From contig CAYFUF010000012.1 of the NCBI GenBank assembly GCA_964346245.1, forward strand, positions 1-44,262: 44,262 nt of DNA. The letters are read 5' to 3'. Position numbers and translations under genes: made by a program. The notes below the pieces were generated by a model. The model was given only the letters and a program-made list of their open reading frames with translations. It was not told the origin of the DNA and did no database searches. Source of the stretch: CAYFUF01 sp964346245. GTDB taxonomy: Bacteria > Bacillota > Clostridia > Tissierellales > Peptoniphilaceae. Position 1 is the first letter of the stretch. The number at the start of each line of letters is the position of its first letter. This document shows positions 14,913-24,362 of the stretch, piece after piece.

Positions 14913-17378
14913 CTACTTAATTTTCTCTATTTGCCTATCGATATATTTTTCGACATACTTTGCCACTGCTGCAATTTCGCCTTCTTCAGTCTTTACATCC
15001 TTCAGCTTAACACCAGAAGTCGTGCGACCTAGGGTCGATATTGAAGAGGTCTCCAAACGAATAATATCATTGGACTTGGAAATGAGTAGGACCTCATCTT
15101 CCTTGGTAACCAAGAGCGCTGCCACAATTGGACCTGTCTTCTTGGTAATCTTGTAAGTCCGAAGTCCCTTACCACCACGGCCTTGGGCCTTGTAGTGTTC
15201 AAGAAGAGTCTTCTTACCGTATCCTCTTTCCGAAACCACCAAGAGATATTCGTTGTCATCCACGATATCCACGTCGATAACCTCGTCGCCCTCATCCAAG
15301 GTAATTCCCTTAACGCCCATGCCTGCCCGGCCGATTGCCCTGATGTCCTTCAATCCGAAGCGGATCGCTTGACCATTCCTGGTCACAATAAAGGCATCAT
15401 CATCTTCCAAAGCAATATGAACGGAGATTAGGCGGTCGCCTTCAGCCAAGGTAATTGCCCGAATTCCTCGTTGGCGTATATTCATGAAGTGGTTGGTTTC
15501 AATCTTCTTAATGGTACCTTTGGCTGTGGCCATAATCAAGCACTTATCATGCGACATGATATCGTTCATTGGGAACATCGCCGCGATGTTTTCATCCGCT
15601 TCCAGTTGTAGGAGGTTGATGATTGCTTGTCCCTTAGACTGGCGGCTGCCCTCTTGAATCTCATAGGCCTTCAAGGTAAAGACGTTACCAAAGTTGGTGA
15701 AGAAGAGGATGTCATCATGGGTGGAGACAACGAAGAGGTGCTTGACGCTGTCATCATCCCTGGTGGTCATTCCTCGAATACCTTTACCACCCCGATTTTG
15801 AATCTTATATTCAGAAGCTGGCGTCCGCTTGACATAGCCCCTCTCTGTCATCGTGATGACAACAGGTTCTTCCTTGATCAAATCCTCAATATCAATCTCG
15901 TCGGAAGCAGGCATAATCTCAGTGCGGCGGTCATCCCCATACTTTTCCTTAATCTCTAAAAGCTCGTCCTTAATGACACTAAAGAGGACAGCCCTGTTGG
16001 CAAGGATCTCTTTGAAGCGCTTAATTTGCTCCATCAACTCATCGTATTCCGCATCCAGCTTCTCTCTTTCCAAGCCGGACAGGCGCTTGAGTCGCATATC
16101 TAAAATAGCTTGAGACTGCTTGTCATCAAGACCAAACTTCTCGAGGAAGGTGTTCTTAATCTCAGCATCATCATAGCTAGACCGAATAATCTTGATAATC
16201 TCATCGATATTATCGATAGCAATCTGTAAACCACGGACGATGTGAGCCCTAGCTTCAGCCTTATCTAAATCGAACTGGGTCCTTCTGGTAACTACCTCAA
16301 TCTGGTGGTCAATATAGTATTTGATCAGGTCCTTGAGCGTCAGCTCATGAGGCTCTCCATCCACCAAAGCGAGGTTGATGATACCAAAAGTGGTCTCCAT
16401 CTGCGTGTGCTTATAGAGGTTATTGAGAACAACCTTAGGGATAGCATCCCTCTTCAGGTCGATGACAATCCGAATGCCCGTACGGTTGGTGTCATCCCGA
16501 ATATCAGAGATACCATCAATAATCTTATCCCGAACCAGATCGGCAATCTTCTTGATAAGTTTCGCCTTATTGACCGCATAAGGGATCTCCGTAATGACGA
16601 TACGGTTCCTGCCCTTTTCTTCCGAAATATTAGCAACCGCCCTCAGCTTGATCTTGCCGCGGCCCGTCGCATAGGCTTCCTGAATTTCCTTCTTGCCCAT
16701 GATGTGGGCACCCGTTGGAAAGTCTGGTCCCTTGATGTATTCCATCAGTTCATCAACGGTAATATCTGGCTTATCCATGTAAGCAATACAGCCATCGATG
16801 ACCTCCCGCAAATTATGGGGGGCCATATTCGTGGCCATACCAACCGCAATACCCTCCGAACCATTAACAAGTAGGTTAGGGAAGCGGGCTGGCAAAACCA
16901 CAGGCTCCAACTCTTCTTCATCGAAGTTAGGTTGGAAATCAACGGTATCTTTATTGATGTCTCTTAGCATCTCCAAGGCAAGCTTGGTCATACGCACCTC
17001 GGTGTAACGCATAGCTGCTGCGCCATCACCATCGATGGAACCGTAGTTACCTTGACCATCTGCTAAGAGGTATCTTGTACTAAAAGGTTGGGCCAAACGA
17101 ACGACCGCATCATAGATAGCCGAGTCACCGTGAGGGTGGAAACGTCCCATAACATCACCGACTAGACGGGCAGACTTTCTATAAGGCTTATCTGGCGTTA
17201 AACCCAGCTGACTCATTCCGTAGAGGATACGGCGGTGAACAGGCTTTAAACCATCCCGAACATCCGGTAGTGCCCTCGCAACGATAACAGACATGGAATA
17301 GTCCAGATAGGAGGTTTTCATCTCCTTTTCTAAATCTACCTGCAATATATTTGAGTCGTGTAGAATTTCATCACTCAT
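14913..17378 (-). CDS. gyrA: DNA gyrase subunit A
   Basis: An 821-residue type IIA topoisomerase subunit. The winged-helix/tower region contains the catalytic tyrosine in the AAMRYTEVRM segment. The quinolone region reads HPHGDSAIYDAVVR, with Ser and Asp at the two main resistance positions, so it looks wild type. The C-terminal half carries the beta-pinwheel repeats, including a GyrA-box-like sequence (RQSKGQAIINLL). With GyrB it introduces negative supercoils. AAAGGA precedes the ATG. It lies 32 bases after gyrB in the canonical origin order and is followed almost without a gap by rsbV. Confidence 0.98.
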   Translation of the reverse strand: MSDEILHDSNILQVDLEKEMKTSYLDYSMSVIVARALPDVRDGLKPVHRRILYGMSQLGLTPDKPYRKSARLVGDVMGRFHPHGDSAIYDAVVRLAQPFSTRYLLADGQGNYGSIDGDGAAAMRYTEVRMTKLALEMLRDINKDTVDFQPNFDEEELEPVVLPARFPNLLVNGSEGIAVGMATNMAPHNLREVIDGCIAYMDKPDITVDELMEYIKGPDFPTGAHIMGKKEIQEAYATGRGKIKLRAVANISEEKGRNRIVITEIPYAVNKAKLIKKIADLVRDKIIDGISDIRDDTNRTGIRIVIDLKRDAIPKVVLNNLYKHTQMETTFGIINLALVDGEPHELTLKDLIKYYIDHQIEVVTRRTQFDLDKAEARAHIVRGLQIAIDNIDEIIKIIRSSYDDAEIKNTFLEKFGLDDKQSQAILDMRLKRLSGLEREKLDAEYDELMEQIKRFKEILANRAVLFSVIKDELLEIKEKYGDDRRTEIMPASDEIDIEDLIKEEPVVITMTERGYVKRTPASEYKIQNRGGKGIRGMTTRDDDSVKHLFVVSTHDDILFFTNFGNVFTLKAYEIQEGSRQSKGQAIINLLQLEADENIAAMFPMNDIMSHDKCLIMATAKGTIKKIETNHFMNIRQRGIRAITLAEGDRLISVHIALEDDDAFIVTRNGQAIRFGLKDIRAIGRAGMGVKGITLDEGDEVIDVDIVDDNEYLLVVSERGYGKKTLLEHYKAQGRGGKGLRTYKITKKTGPIVAALLVTKEDEVLLISKSNDIIRLETSSISTLGRTTSGVKLKDVKTEEGEIAAVAKYVEKYIDRQIEKIK

Positions 17379-17410
17379 ATTTTTTCCTTTCTCTCACCTA
17401 GTATCGAAAA

Positions 17411-19324
17411 TCAACCGACGGTATCGATATTTTGAGCAAGCTTTGCATTCTTTTCGATAAACTCACGGCGAGGTTCCACCTTTGCCCCCATCAGCGTCGT
17501 GAACGTTTCATCCACGGTGGTTGACTCATCATCGATGGTAACCTGCAGAAGGACGCGGTGGTCTGGATTCATTGTGGTATCCCAGAGTTGATCATCGTTC
17601 ATCTCACCAAGACCCTTATAGCGGTTAAGCTTGTAAGAACCTTTTGGTAAGTCTTTCAAAATCTCTTCCAATTCCTTCTCATCATAGACATAGCGTTCCT
17701 GCTTACCTTGGACAACTCGGAAAAGAGGTGGTTGGGCAATGTAGACGTGTCCCCCATCAATCAACTCTTTCATATAGCGGTAGAAGAAAGTTAAGAGGAG
17801 GGTTCGAATGTGGGCACCGTCGACATCCGCATCGGTCATGATGATAATCTTGCCGTAGCGGAGTTTAGAAATATCAAACTCTGGTCCAATACCTGTACCA
17901 AAGGCGGTAATCATTGACTTGATCTCTTCGTAACCGAGTATACGGTCCAACCTTGCCTTCTCGACGTTTAGAATCTTACCACGAAGAGGCAAAATTGCCT
18001 GGGTCTTGTTGTCCCGACCAGTCTTAGCGGAGCCTCCAGCTGAGTCTCCCTCTACGAGGAAAATCTCATTGACCGCTATATCTGTTTCTTGGCAGTCAGC
18101 CAGCTTACCAGGTAAGGTGGTAGAATCTAGGATTGACCTCTTTCTGGTCAAATCTCTTGCTTTTCTAGCGGCTTCTCTAGCTCTTTGGGAGCTGATTGCC
18201 TTTTCGACAATAATCTTTCCAATTCTTGGATTCTCCTCCAAGTATTGGCCTAAGGCGTCAGAAAAGAAAGCATCTACGATACCTCTGATTTCGCTGTTAC
18301 CAAGCTTTGCCTTGGTTTGCCCTTCAAACTGAGGATCTTGCAACTTGACCGTAACAATGGCCGTGATACCTTCGCGGGAGTCCTCACCAGAAAGGTTTTC
18401 TTCCTTTTCCTTGATGATGTTATAGGACCTGCCGTAGTCGTTAAGAGTCTTGGTTAGTGCCGACCGGAAGCCAGTCAGGTGGGTTCCACCCTCAGGCGTA
18501 ATGACGTTATTGGCGAAGGATAAAACCAATTCAGAATAAGCATCCGTATATTGGAAGGCAATATCGATAACTGCCCCTTCCTTCTCTCCAGTAAAATGAG
18601 GAATCTCTTTAAAAAGAGGGTCCTTATTGCGGTTCAAGTAAGCAACGAATTCAGAAATTCCTCCCTCATAGAGGAAAGCCTCTTCGAAGTCGACCCGCTC
18701 ATCCTTGAAGATGAAGGTAATGCCCGCATTGAGAAAGGCCATCTCCCTGAATCTCTTCTCCAGGGTATCCTTATCAAAGATGACGGTATCAAAAATCGTA
18801 TCATCGGGATAAAACTGTATCTTTGTTCCCGTCGTCTTGCTCTTCTTCACTTTTTCCAGTGGCGTCACTGGCTTACCAAACTCATAAGCTTGGTGGTGCT
18901 CAAAGCCATCCCGACAAACCCAGGCATCCATCCGCTTGGACAAGGCGTTTACAACAGAAACACCAACACCATGGAGACCGCCAGAGAACTTGTAGGCATC
19001 TGAATCGAACTTACCACCAGCATGGAGGATGGTCATAACCGTCTCCAAGGTAGACTTGCCTGTTTGGTGGTGCTTTTCTACTGGAATACCAGAACCGTTG
19101 TCTTCTACAGTACAGCTTCCATCGCTGCCAATCGTAATACTGATGGTATCGCAGCGTCCAGCCAAAGCCTCATCGACCGAGTTATCGACAACTTCAGAAA
19201 CAAGATGGTGTAAACCGCGTTCCCCTGTCGAACCAATGTACATACCCGGCCGGACACGAACCGCCTCTAATCCCTCAAGTACGCGAATATTGCTCTCGCC
19301 ATAATTGCTATTTTTCCTTGCCAT
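17411..19324 (-). CDS. gyrB: DNA gyrase subunit B
   Basis: A 637-residue ATPase subunit of gyrase. The N-terminal GHKL ATPase includes EVVDNSVDEA and GGLHGVGVSVVNALS. The transducer domain follows, then the TOPRIM domain with EGDSAGGSAK and the metal-binding DADVDGAHIR. Length is that of the short, Gram-positive form. AAAGGA lies upstream of the ATG. Between recF and gyrB there are about 136 bases with a short GAAGCGCT direct repeat and no gene. Confidence 0.98.
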   Translation of the reverse strand: MARKNSNYGESNIRVLEGLEAVRVRPGMYIGSTGERGLHHLVSEVVDNSVDEALAGRCDTISITIGSDGSCTVEDNGSGIPVEKHHQTGKSTLETVMTILHAGGKFDSDAYKFSGGLHGVGVSVVNALSKRMDAWVCRDGFEHHQAYEFGKPVTPLEKVKKSKTTGTKIQFYPDDTIFDTVIFDKDTLEKRFREMAFLNAGITFIFKDERVDFEEAFLYEGGISEFVAYLNRNKDPLFKEIPHFTGEKEGAVIDIAFQYTDAYSELVLSFANNVITPEGGTHLTGFRSALTKTLNDYGRSYNIIKEKEENLSGEDSREGITAIVTVKLQDPQFEGQTKAKLGNSEIRGIVDAFFSDALGQYLEENPRIGKIIVEKAISSQRAREAARKARDLTRKRSILDSTTLPGKLADCQETDIAVNEIFLVEGDSAGGSAKTGRDNKTQAILPLRGKILNVEKARLDRILGYEEIKSMITAFGTGIGPEFDISKLRYGKIIIMTDADVDGAHIRTLLLTFFYRYMKELIDGGHVYIAQPPLFRVVQGKQERYVYDEKELEEILKDLPKGSYKLNRYKGLGEMNDDQLWDTTMNPDHRVLLQVTIDDESTTVDETFTTLMGAKVEPRREFIEKNAKLAQNIDTVG

Positions 19325-19460
19325 AATGTTCCTTTCTTTACAACATCAAGGAGTCTATCTCCAAAATATCATCTCTTTATGTGAAGCGCTCGAAGCGCTA
19401 TTTATCTTTAAACAATAGATAAGCAGCAGTAACAAATGTCTTATCCGCTGTCGAATTTAC

Positions 19461-20591
19461 TTAATGCTTTTTGATCTGCCCTTTCACAACCTCAAAAACT
19501 TGGCCATCTATTTGCTTAAGTGGCACTTGGTCCAACTCATTGGTGGTAATCATCGTCTGATAGTGGTCAATGGAGTTCAATAAGAAAGCTGTCCGTTTCT
19601 CATCCAACTCGGAAAAGACATCATCTAAGAGGAGGATGGGGGAAATCTTATTGTACTTTTCGACGATGCGAAGTTCAGCGAGGCGCAAGGATAGGGCCGC
19701 CGTTCTTGCCTGTCCTTGAGAAGCGTATTTCCTTGAAGCTAAATCATTGATGCTAATCAGCAAATCATCCTTGTGGGGACCGATATCTGTATTGCGATAA
19801 TCTAAATCCCGCTCAAGGCTTTCATCAAGCAAACAATTCATTTTATCATGAAAAGCTTCCTTGTCGAAAGAGCTAGAATCTTCCTCAAAACCCTCTTTTT
19901 CGCCAAAGCAGTTGCTATCATAAAATAAGTCCAACACTTCTTTATTCTCGGATAGGCGGCTATGAATTTCCCTGGCACAAACCTTTAACTCGTCAATAAT
20001 CTTCTTTCTCTTTTTTACAATCGGATAGGAAAAGCTAATCAGCTGCTGGTTGGTCGCTGAAAGCTGCTCCTCAAACCAAGAACCATCCCTATGCTTCAAG
20101 AGGTTATTTCGTTGAAAGAGGATGCGGTTAAAGTCCCTTAGCTCCTGATGGTAAGTAGAATCGATGCCCTTCAATAAATCATCCAGGAAGTCTCTTCGAA
20201 ACTTGGGGCTCTCTTTAATGATCTGTAAGTCTTCAGGAGCAAAGAGAACCAGTTCAAACTGATTCTTCAGCTCCTTTAAGTTTTCAATTTCAATCTCATT
20301 GATACGGACCCTCTTCCTGTCCACCATGGAAAGCTTGACTTCGACGATCTTCTTCCTATCGTTACGATCAATTTCAGCTCGCACGTAACCACTCCGCTCC
20401 CCAAAGCGAATAAAGTCCTTATCATTAACATTTTTAAAGGAGGCGCCTCTTGCCGCAAGATAGATACTCTCCAGGAGATTGGTCTTTCCCTGAGCATTAT
20501 CCCCGATGAAGATGTTCAGTCTGGGATGAAAATCAAGAAGCTGATATTGATAATTTCTATAGTTGATTAATAGTAGCTTCTCTAGAATCAA
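19461..20591 (-). CDS. recF: DNA replication/repair protein RecF
   Basis: A 376-residue SMC-like ATPase acting in recombinational repair of gaps. Walker A is GDNAQGKTN near residue 31. The signature and Walker B region is at about 287-325 (SQGQARTAALSLRLAE then ILLLDDVFSELD). The start codon is TTG with GGAG upstream. It sits between the S4 protein and gyrB as in most Bacillota origins. Confidence 0.96.
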   Translation of the reverse strand: MILEKLLLINYRNYQYQLLDFHPRLNIFIGDNAQGKTNLLESIYLAARGASFKNVNDKDFIRFGERSGYVRAEIDRNDRKKIVEVKLSMVDRKRVRINEIEIENLKELKNQFELVLFAPEDLQIIKESPKFRRDFLDDLLKGIDSTYHQELRDFNRILFQRNNLLKHRDGSWFEEQLSATNQQLISFSYPIVKKRKKIIDELKVCAREIHSRLSENKEVLDLFYDSNCFGEKEGFEEDSSSFDKEAFHDKMNCLLDESLERDLDYRNTDIGPHKDDLLISINDLASRKYASQGQARTAALSLRLAELRIVEKYNKISPILLLDDVFSELDEKRTAFLLNSIDHYQTMITTNELDQVPLKQIDGQVFEVVKGQIKKH

Positions 20592-20614
20592 GAGGGACTC
20601 CTTCTATTACTGAT

Positions 20615-20830
20615 CTATTTCACTTCTTTTATTTGGAAGGCTTCATCATCGAAGCGAACAATGTCACCATCCCTAAGCTGTTTACCGCGCATCAAGCAGA
20701 CTTCATCGTTTAATAAAACGGCTCCATCTTGAATAATCATCTTAGCTTCGACGCCAGATGCGACCCAACCCACCTTCTTTATTGCTTGGTCTAGCTTGAT
20801 AGTAGGGGTGTTAATCTCAACAATTTCCAT
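20615..20830 (-). CDS. yaaA: S4-domain RNA-binding protein of the origin cluster (YaaA type)
   Basis: A 71-residue protein consisting of one S4 RNA-binding domain (IKLDQAIKKVGWVASGVEAK, followed by the GDIVRF turn). Small S4 proteins are a standard member of the dnaN-recF interval in Bacillota; their proposed role is in ribosome-related RNA binding. It starts 8 bases after the dnaN stop with AGGAG. Confidence 0.92.
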   Translation of the reverse strand: MEIVEINTPTIKLDQAIKKVGWVASGVEAKMIIQDGAVLLNDEVCLMRGKQLRDGDIVRFDDEAFQIKEVK

Positions 20831-20838
20831 TATGGCTC

Positions 20839-21948
20839 CTAATCTCTGCCTACGCGGACAGGAAGAACTAGATAGAGATAGGAATCTTCATCTTCAACTG
20901 GTCTAATGATGAGCGGATTCAAGCTTCCATTGAGGTGGAGGGTTAACTGGTCATCCTCAAGGGCACGGATACCTTCCAAAAGGTACTTGGCGTTGAAGGC
21001 AATCTTAATGCCATCCCCATTTTGCTTAGTTGCCACTTGCTCGTTAACTTGACCAATCTCGGAATTGGATTCAATCAGTAGGTGGTCATCGCTAAAAGTC
21101 AATTTGATCAGATTAGCTCTCTCTTCCTTAGCCAAGAGCGATGCTCTTTCCAAAGCATTTTGTAAGTCTAAGCGGGAAATGACCACGTCGGTCTTAAACG
21201 CTGTCGAAACAATCTCTTCGTAGTCGATATAATTCTTATCAATCAGGCGGGAGAACAGTTTAGTCTTCTCGTTTTCGAAGACGATATGTCCAGGGACCAT
21301 CCGGATACCTGTCTCTTTATCATCGGTGAAGATGCGGCTTACCTCAGTCATTGCCCTCCTAGGAATAATGACTGAATAATCCAACTCTTCTTGGCTAGAA
21401 TCGAGCTCCAAGCGGCGGACGGCTAAACGGTAACCATCCAAGGCAACAAAGCGAATCTCTTTTGGCTTTCTTTCAAAGAAAATACCAGTTAAGGCCAACT
21501 TGGACTCATCGAGTGAGGTAGCAAATTCCGTCTCTTGGATAGCACTTCGTAACACATCTGAGTAAATCTTGGTCTCTGTAGTTGTTTCTACTTCGGGTAG
21601 GTCTGGGAATTCATCATCGTTTGGCACCTGCAGGTGGAAGTGAGAATCCAGACAGTCAATATCGACCACATCCCCATTCTTGGTGATGGTTGCCTCTGCT
21701 TGAGGCAGCTTGCGGAAGATGTTTCCGATGATGGAGGCGGAAATAACGGTGACGCCTTCAGTAAGAACTTGGCAAGGCAGCTTGGTTTCAATGGAAATCT
21801 CTAAGTCTGTTGCCCGTAAAATGAGTTGGTTGTCTTTGGCTTCAAAACGAATACATTCCAGGATGCTCATGGTCGTTCGGTTAGAGATTGCTCGTTGGGC
21901 AATAGTAATGTGACGAACGAGGTCTTGGGGCATAATTTTTATCTTCAT
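20839..21948 (-). CDS. dnaN: DNA polymerase III beta sliding clamp
   Basis: A 369-residue beta clamp with the three-fold repeated clamp fold. It starts MKIKIMPQDLVRH and ends with the family-typical hydrophobic LYLVLPVR stretch. The ATG at 21948 is preferred: it has AGGAG eight bases upstream, while the longer reading frame adds a 25-residue tail of Leu/Tyr repeats that is not part of the family. It lies 166 bases downstream of dnaA; that interval contains part of the origin. Confidence 0.97.
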   Translation of the reverse strand: MKIKIMPQDLVRHITIAQRAISNRTTMSILECIRFEAKDNQLILRATDLEISIETKLPCQVLTEGVTVISASIIGNIFRKLPQAEATITKNGDVVDIDCLDSHFHLQVPNDDEFPDLPEVETTTETKIYSDVLRSAIQETEFATSLDESKLALTGIFFERKPKEIRFVALDGYRLAVRRLELDSSQEELDYSVIIPRRAMTEVSRIFTDDKETGIRMVPGHIVFENEKTKLFSRLIDKNYIDYEEIVSTAFKTDVVISRLDLQNALERASLLAKEERANLIKLTFSDDHLLIESNSEIGQVNEQVATKQNGDGIKIAFNAKYLLEGIRALEDDQLTLHLNGSLNPLIIRPVEDEDSYLYLVLPVRVGRD

Positions 21949-22060
21949 GCTGGCTCCTTCATAGTAATAATAAGATAGTAGTAAAAGCAGTAGGGTTGGT
22001 GGATAGCGGGGATAATCCCCCATCAGCTCTAAACGTCCGATTTTTCCCTTGGGATAAGCT

Positions 22061-22069
22061 TGTGGATAA
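22061..22069 (-). promoter_or_regulatory. DnaA box in the dnaA-dnaN interval
   Basis: TGTGGATAA is a perfect DnaA box (TTATCCACA) on the minus strand, with looser TTATCCC-type matches nearby at about 22051 and 22096. Together with the cluster upstream of dnaA this suggests a bipartite origin flanking dnaA, as in Bacillus subtilis. Confidence 0.75.
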
Positions 22070-22114
22070 GTCCGCCTTTTCCGTGGACGAATTTGAAGTT
22101 ATCCCAAATTTTTC

Positions 22115-23716
22115 CTAAGCTTGCTTGATTAAATTGATCAGGCCATTAATCTCATCCTGCAAATCGTCGTTATTCTTCAACTTGGATTCGATTTTATCGA
22201 TGGCGTGCATGACCGTCGTGTGGTCTCGATCAAACGATTGGCCAATGGAGACCAAGGATAGGTTGGTCAGGTTTCTTGCCAAATACATCGCAATCTGCCT
22301 GGGTAGGGTGATGGAGCTTTGTCTGGACTTGGAGGTCAAGTCGTTTTTCTCCAATTCATAGTAGCTGGTCACTTCGGTCATAATCTGTTCGATTGTAATG
22401 ACTAAGTCTCTTCGCTCTTCCAACTTCAAGGCATCCCTTGCAATCTGCATGACCTCATCCTTGTTGGCGTTGATGGGGTCGATGGCTTTAAATTGGAAGT
22501 AAGCTATCACTCGCAGCAAGGCTCCTTCCAGCTCCCTGATATTTTCCGTAATATTGTTTGCGATGAATTCTAAAACATAGCGAGGAAGGCTGATGGACTC
22601 CCCTTTCATTTTATGATTTAAAATTGCCACTCGCGTTTCAAAATCCGGCTTTTGAATATCTGCGGTCATACCACCCTCAAAGCGGGTTACCAGCCTCTCC
22701 TCCAAGTTTTTCAACTCTTTTGGTGGCTTATCTGAGGATAGGACAATCTGCTTATTCGCTTCCTTTAAATCATTGAAGGTATGGAAGATCTCCTCCATGG
22801 TCGCCTTCTTGCCGGCTATAAACTGAATATCGTCGATGAGAAGAACATCGATTGACCGATACTTGAGTCGGAACTTTTCCTTCTCTTGATTGGTTCCGTT
22901 CTCAATCATCGCAATCATCTCATTCATAAATTTTTCGCTGGTCAGATAGAGCACCTTCTTTGAAGGGTCATTGTTTAAAATCTCGTGGGCAATTGCCTGC
23001 ATAAGGTGGGTCTTGCCCAAACCAGAAAGGCCATAGATGAACAAAGGATTATACACAAAACCGGGATTGCTCACGACTGCTTTGGCGGTAGCATAAGCAA
23101 AGTCATTGCTTTTTCCTCTGACAAAACTCTCCATGGTATATTTCGGATTTAGCGTGCGGTAACCATTGTTGGCTCTCTGTTGATCTCTGAGATTCTTTTC
23201 TTCCTGCAAGCGCTTTGCAACCAAGGACTCACTTTGGCTTATCCTTTTTTGCTGACTGCTTGCATAATTCTTTTCACTCGGTTCTCCACTGGAAGAAGTC
23301 CCTTGCCAGCTGGGCCTTTGCCCATCTCTTCCCTGAGGGGAAAATTTTACGTCTGTGAACGAAGGATGATTCTTATCCGCTATCTTGCCTTCAGCAGTCC
23401 GCCCTGTCATCGCTACTTGCCCATCGTCTTGAATTTTGTACTTGTCGATAATGACGTAGTAGTCGTCTTGACTGGGATCGATGAGCTCCACTTCAACCGG
23501 GCCTTGGCAGATGTAGGATACACATTTCTGTATACTATCCAGGTACTTTTTTTGGGCCATAGTCCGAATGAACTCGCTCTTGGCATCAAGGATTAGCCGA
23601 TAATCGCTAAGGGATATCGGGTCTAGGGGCATTATCCAATTGCGCAGCTGGATGTTATTTAATTCCAATTCCAGCATACTGACGACTTCATCCCAAATCA
23701 TTTGTAATTCACTCAT
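22115..23716 (-). CDS. dnaA: Chromosomal replication initiator DnaA
   Basis: A 533-residue AAA+ initiator. Domain I covers about the first 85 residues. A long low-complexity domain II linker, rich in Gln, Ser and Lys, runs to about 185. Domain III has Walker A GLSGLGKTH and Walker B LLIDDIQF. Domain IV has the DnaA-box recognition motif DRDHTTVMHAIDKIE. It is about 80-90 residues longer than B. subtilis DnaA, mainly in the linker. The ATG at 23716 has GGAGG ten bases upstream; the frame is open 15 codons further but without a better ribosome site. Confidence 0.97.
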   Translation of the reverse strand: MSELQMIWDEVVSMLELELNNIQLRNWIMPLDPISLSDYRLILDAKSEFIRTMAQKKYLDSIQKCVSYICQGPVEVELIDPSQDDYYVIIDKYKIQDDGQVAMTGRTAEGKIADKNHPSFTDVKFSPQGRDGQRPSWQGTSSSGEPSEKNYASSQQKRISQSESLVAKRLQEEKNLRDQQRANNGYRTLNPKYTMESFVRGKSNDFAYATAKAVVSNPGFVYNPLFIYGLSGLGKTHLMQAIAHEILNNDPSKKVLYLTSEKFMNEMIAMIENGTNQEKEKFRLKYRSIDVLLIDDIQFIAGKKATMEEIFHTFNDLKEANKQIVLSSDKPPKELKNLEERLVTRFEGGMTADIQKPDFETRVAILNHKMKGESISLPRYVLEFIANNITENIRELEGALLRVIAYFQFKAIDPINANKDEVMQIARDALKLEERRDLVITIEQIMTEVTSYYELEKNDLTSKSRQSSITLPRQIAMYLARNLTNLSLVSIGQSFDRDHTTVMHAIDKIESKLKNNDDLQDEINGLINLIKQA

Positions 23717-23805
23717 GGGATTTCCTCCACATATCCACTCCCTTTTCCACAAAAATAGCATAATCTAAGCTTGAATTTACCGCAGATTAAGCTAACTTCA
23801 ATCTT

Positions 23806-23824
23806 TTATCCACACTTATCCACA
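23806..23824 (+). promoter_or_regulatory. Pair of perfect DnaA boxes
   Basis: Two exact TTATCCACA sequences with a single base between them sit on the same face of the helix, about 90-110 bases upstream of the dnaA start codon and inside the dnaA transcript leader. Confidence 0.88.
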
Positions 23825-23916
23825 TTTCAAGAAAAGTTACACACAAGTTAATGTGGATTTTACAAATGTCTTCTAAACTTAACAGTAGACTCATTATTCA
23901 TCAAAAAGAATAAAAG

Positions 23917-23959
23917 TTTTACACATTTTGTGCATAGAATGTGCAAAACTTGTGTAAAA
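23917..23959. repeat. Long dyad within oriC
   Basis: TTTTACACA-TTTTGTGCAT and its near-complement ATGTGCAAAA-CTTGTGTAAAA face each other across a 3-base centre, giving arms of roughly 20 bases with a 2-base bulge and two wobbles. The outer TTTTACACA arms are two mismatches from a DnaA box. Confidence 0.7.
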
Positions 23960-23988
23960 TAGGAAGAGTAAGTCCTACATACCCTCTT

Positions 23989-23997
23989 ATTATACCA
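23989..23997 (-). promoter_or_regulatory. dnaA promoter, extended -10
   Basis: TGGTATAAT on the minus strand fits an extended -10 (TGnTATAAT); predicted start near 23982, leader about 265 bases. A one-mismatch DnaA box (24005-24013) overlaps the promoter just upstream of the -10, consistent with DnaA autoregulation. Confidence 0.65.
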
Positions 23998-24127
23998 TAA
24001 GTTGTGTGGATAGTTTGCAGGCCTGCACTTTAAAATCGCTTTTTTCCCCATCTTCAATACAGACGCACAACATAATGGAGGGAGGATAGAGAATATTGGA
24101 CAAAACATAGTCTGTTGGCTAATTTCC

Positions 24128-24156
24128 TTGACAGTTGAAAAGGCAAAACCTATAAT
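24128..24156 (+). promoter_or_regulatory. rpmH promoter
   Basis: TTGACA at 24128-24133 and TATAAT at 24151-24156 with 17-base spacing form a perfect consensus vegetative promoter. The start is predicted near 24163, about 65 bases before the rpmH ATG. Confidence 0.92.
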
Positions 24157-24227
24157 GTTATAGATACTCTCATAATTACAAGCGATGTATGGAGAGAGTC
24201 AAAGCCAGTATAAAAGGAGGGGATTAC

Positions 24228-24362
24228 ATGAAAAGGACTTATCAACCTAACCGCAGAAAAAGATTAAAAGATCACGGATTCCGTAAGAGAATGTCAACGA
24301 AGAGCGGACGTCGTGTGCTCAAGGCAAGACGTCAGAGAGGTAGAAAAAAATTATCTGCTTAG
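24228..24362 (+). CDS. rpmH: 50S ribosomal protein L34
   Basis: A 44-residue, very basic protein with the L34 signature MKRTYQPNRRKRLKDHGFRK and a C-terminal Arg/Lys-rich tail ending RKKLSA. AAAGGAGGGG lies just upstream of the ATG. It is the first gene right of oriC and has a perfect consensus promoter and a terminator-like hairpin directly behind it. Confidence 0.97.
   Translation: MKRTYQPNRRKRLKDHGFRKRMSTKSGRRVLKARRQRGRKKLSA

Larger units (their letters stand above)
23717..24227. other. oriC: Chromosomal origin of replication (oriC) between dnaA and rpmH
   Basis: A 511-base AT-rich interval from which genes diverge in both directions. Perfect DnaA boxes (TTATCCACA) are at 23806-23814 and 23816-23824, spaced 10 bases apart. 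One-mismatch boxes are at 23743-23751 (TTTTCCACA) and 24005-24013 (TGTGGATAG), with weaker ones at 23837-23845 and 23852-23860. A large dyad with TTTTACACA arms lies at 23917-23959. The dnaA promoter (-10 at 23989) and rpmH promoter (-35 at 24128) face outward. No protein-coding gene is evident. Confidence 0.9.
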
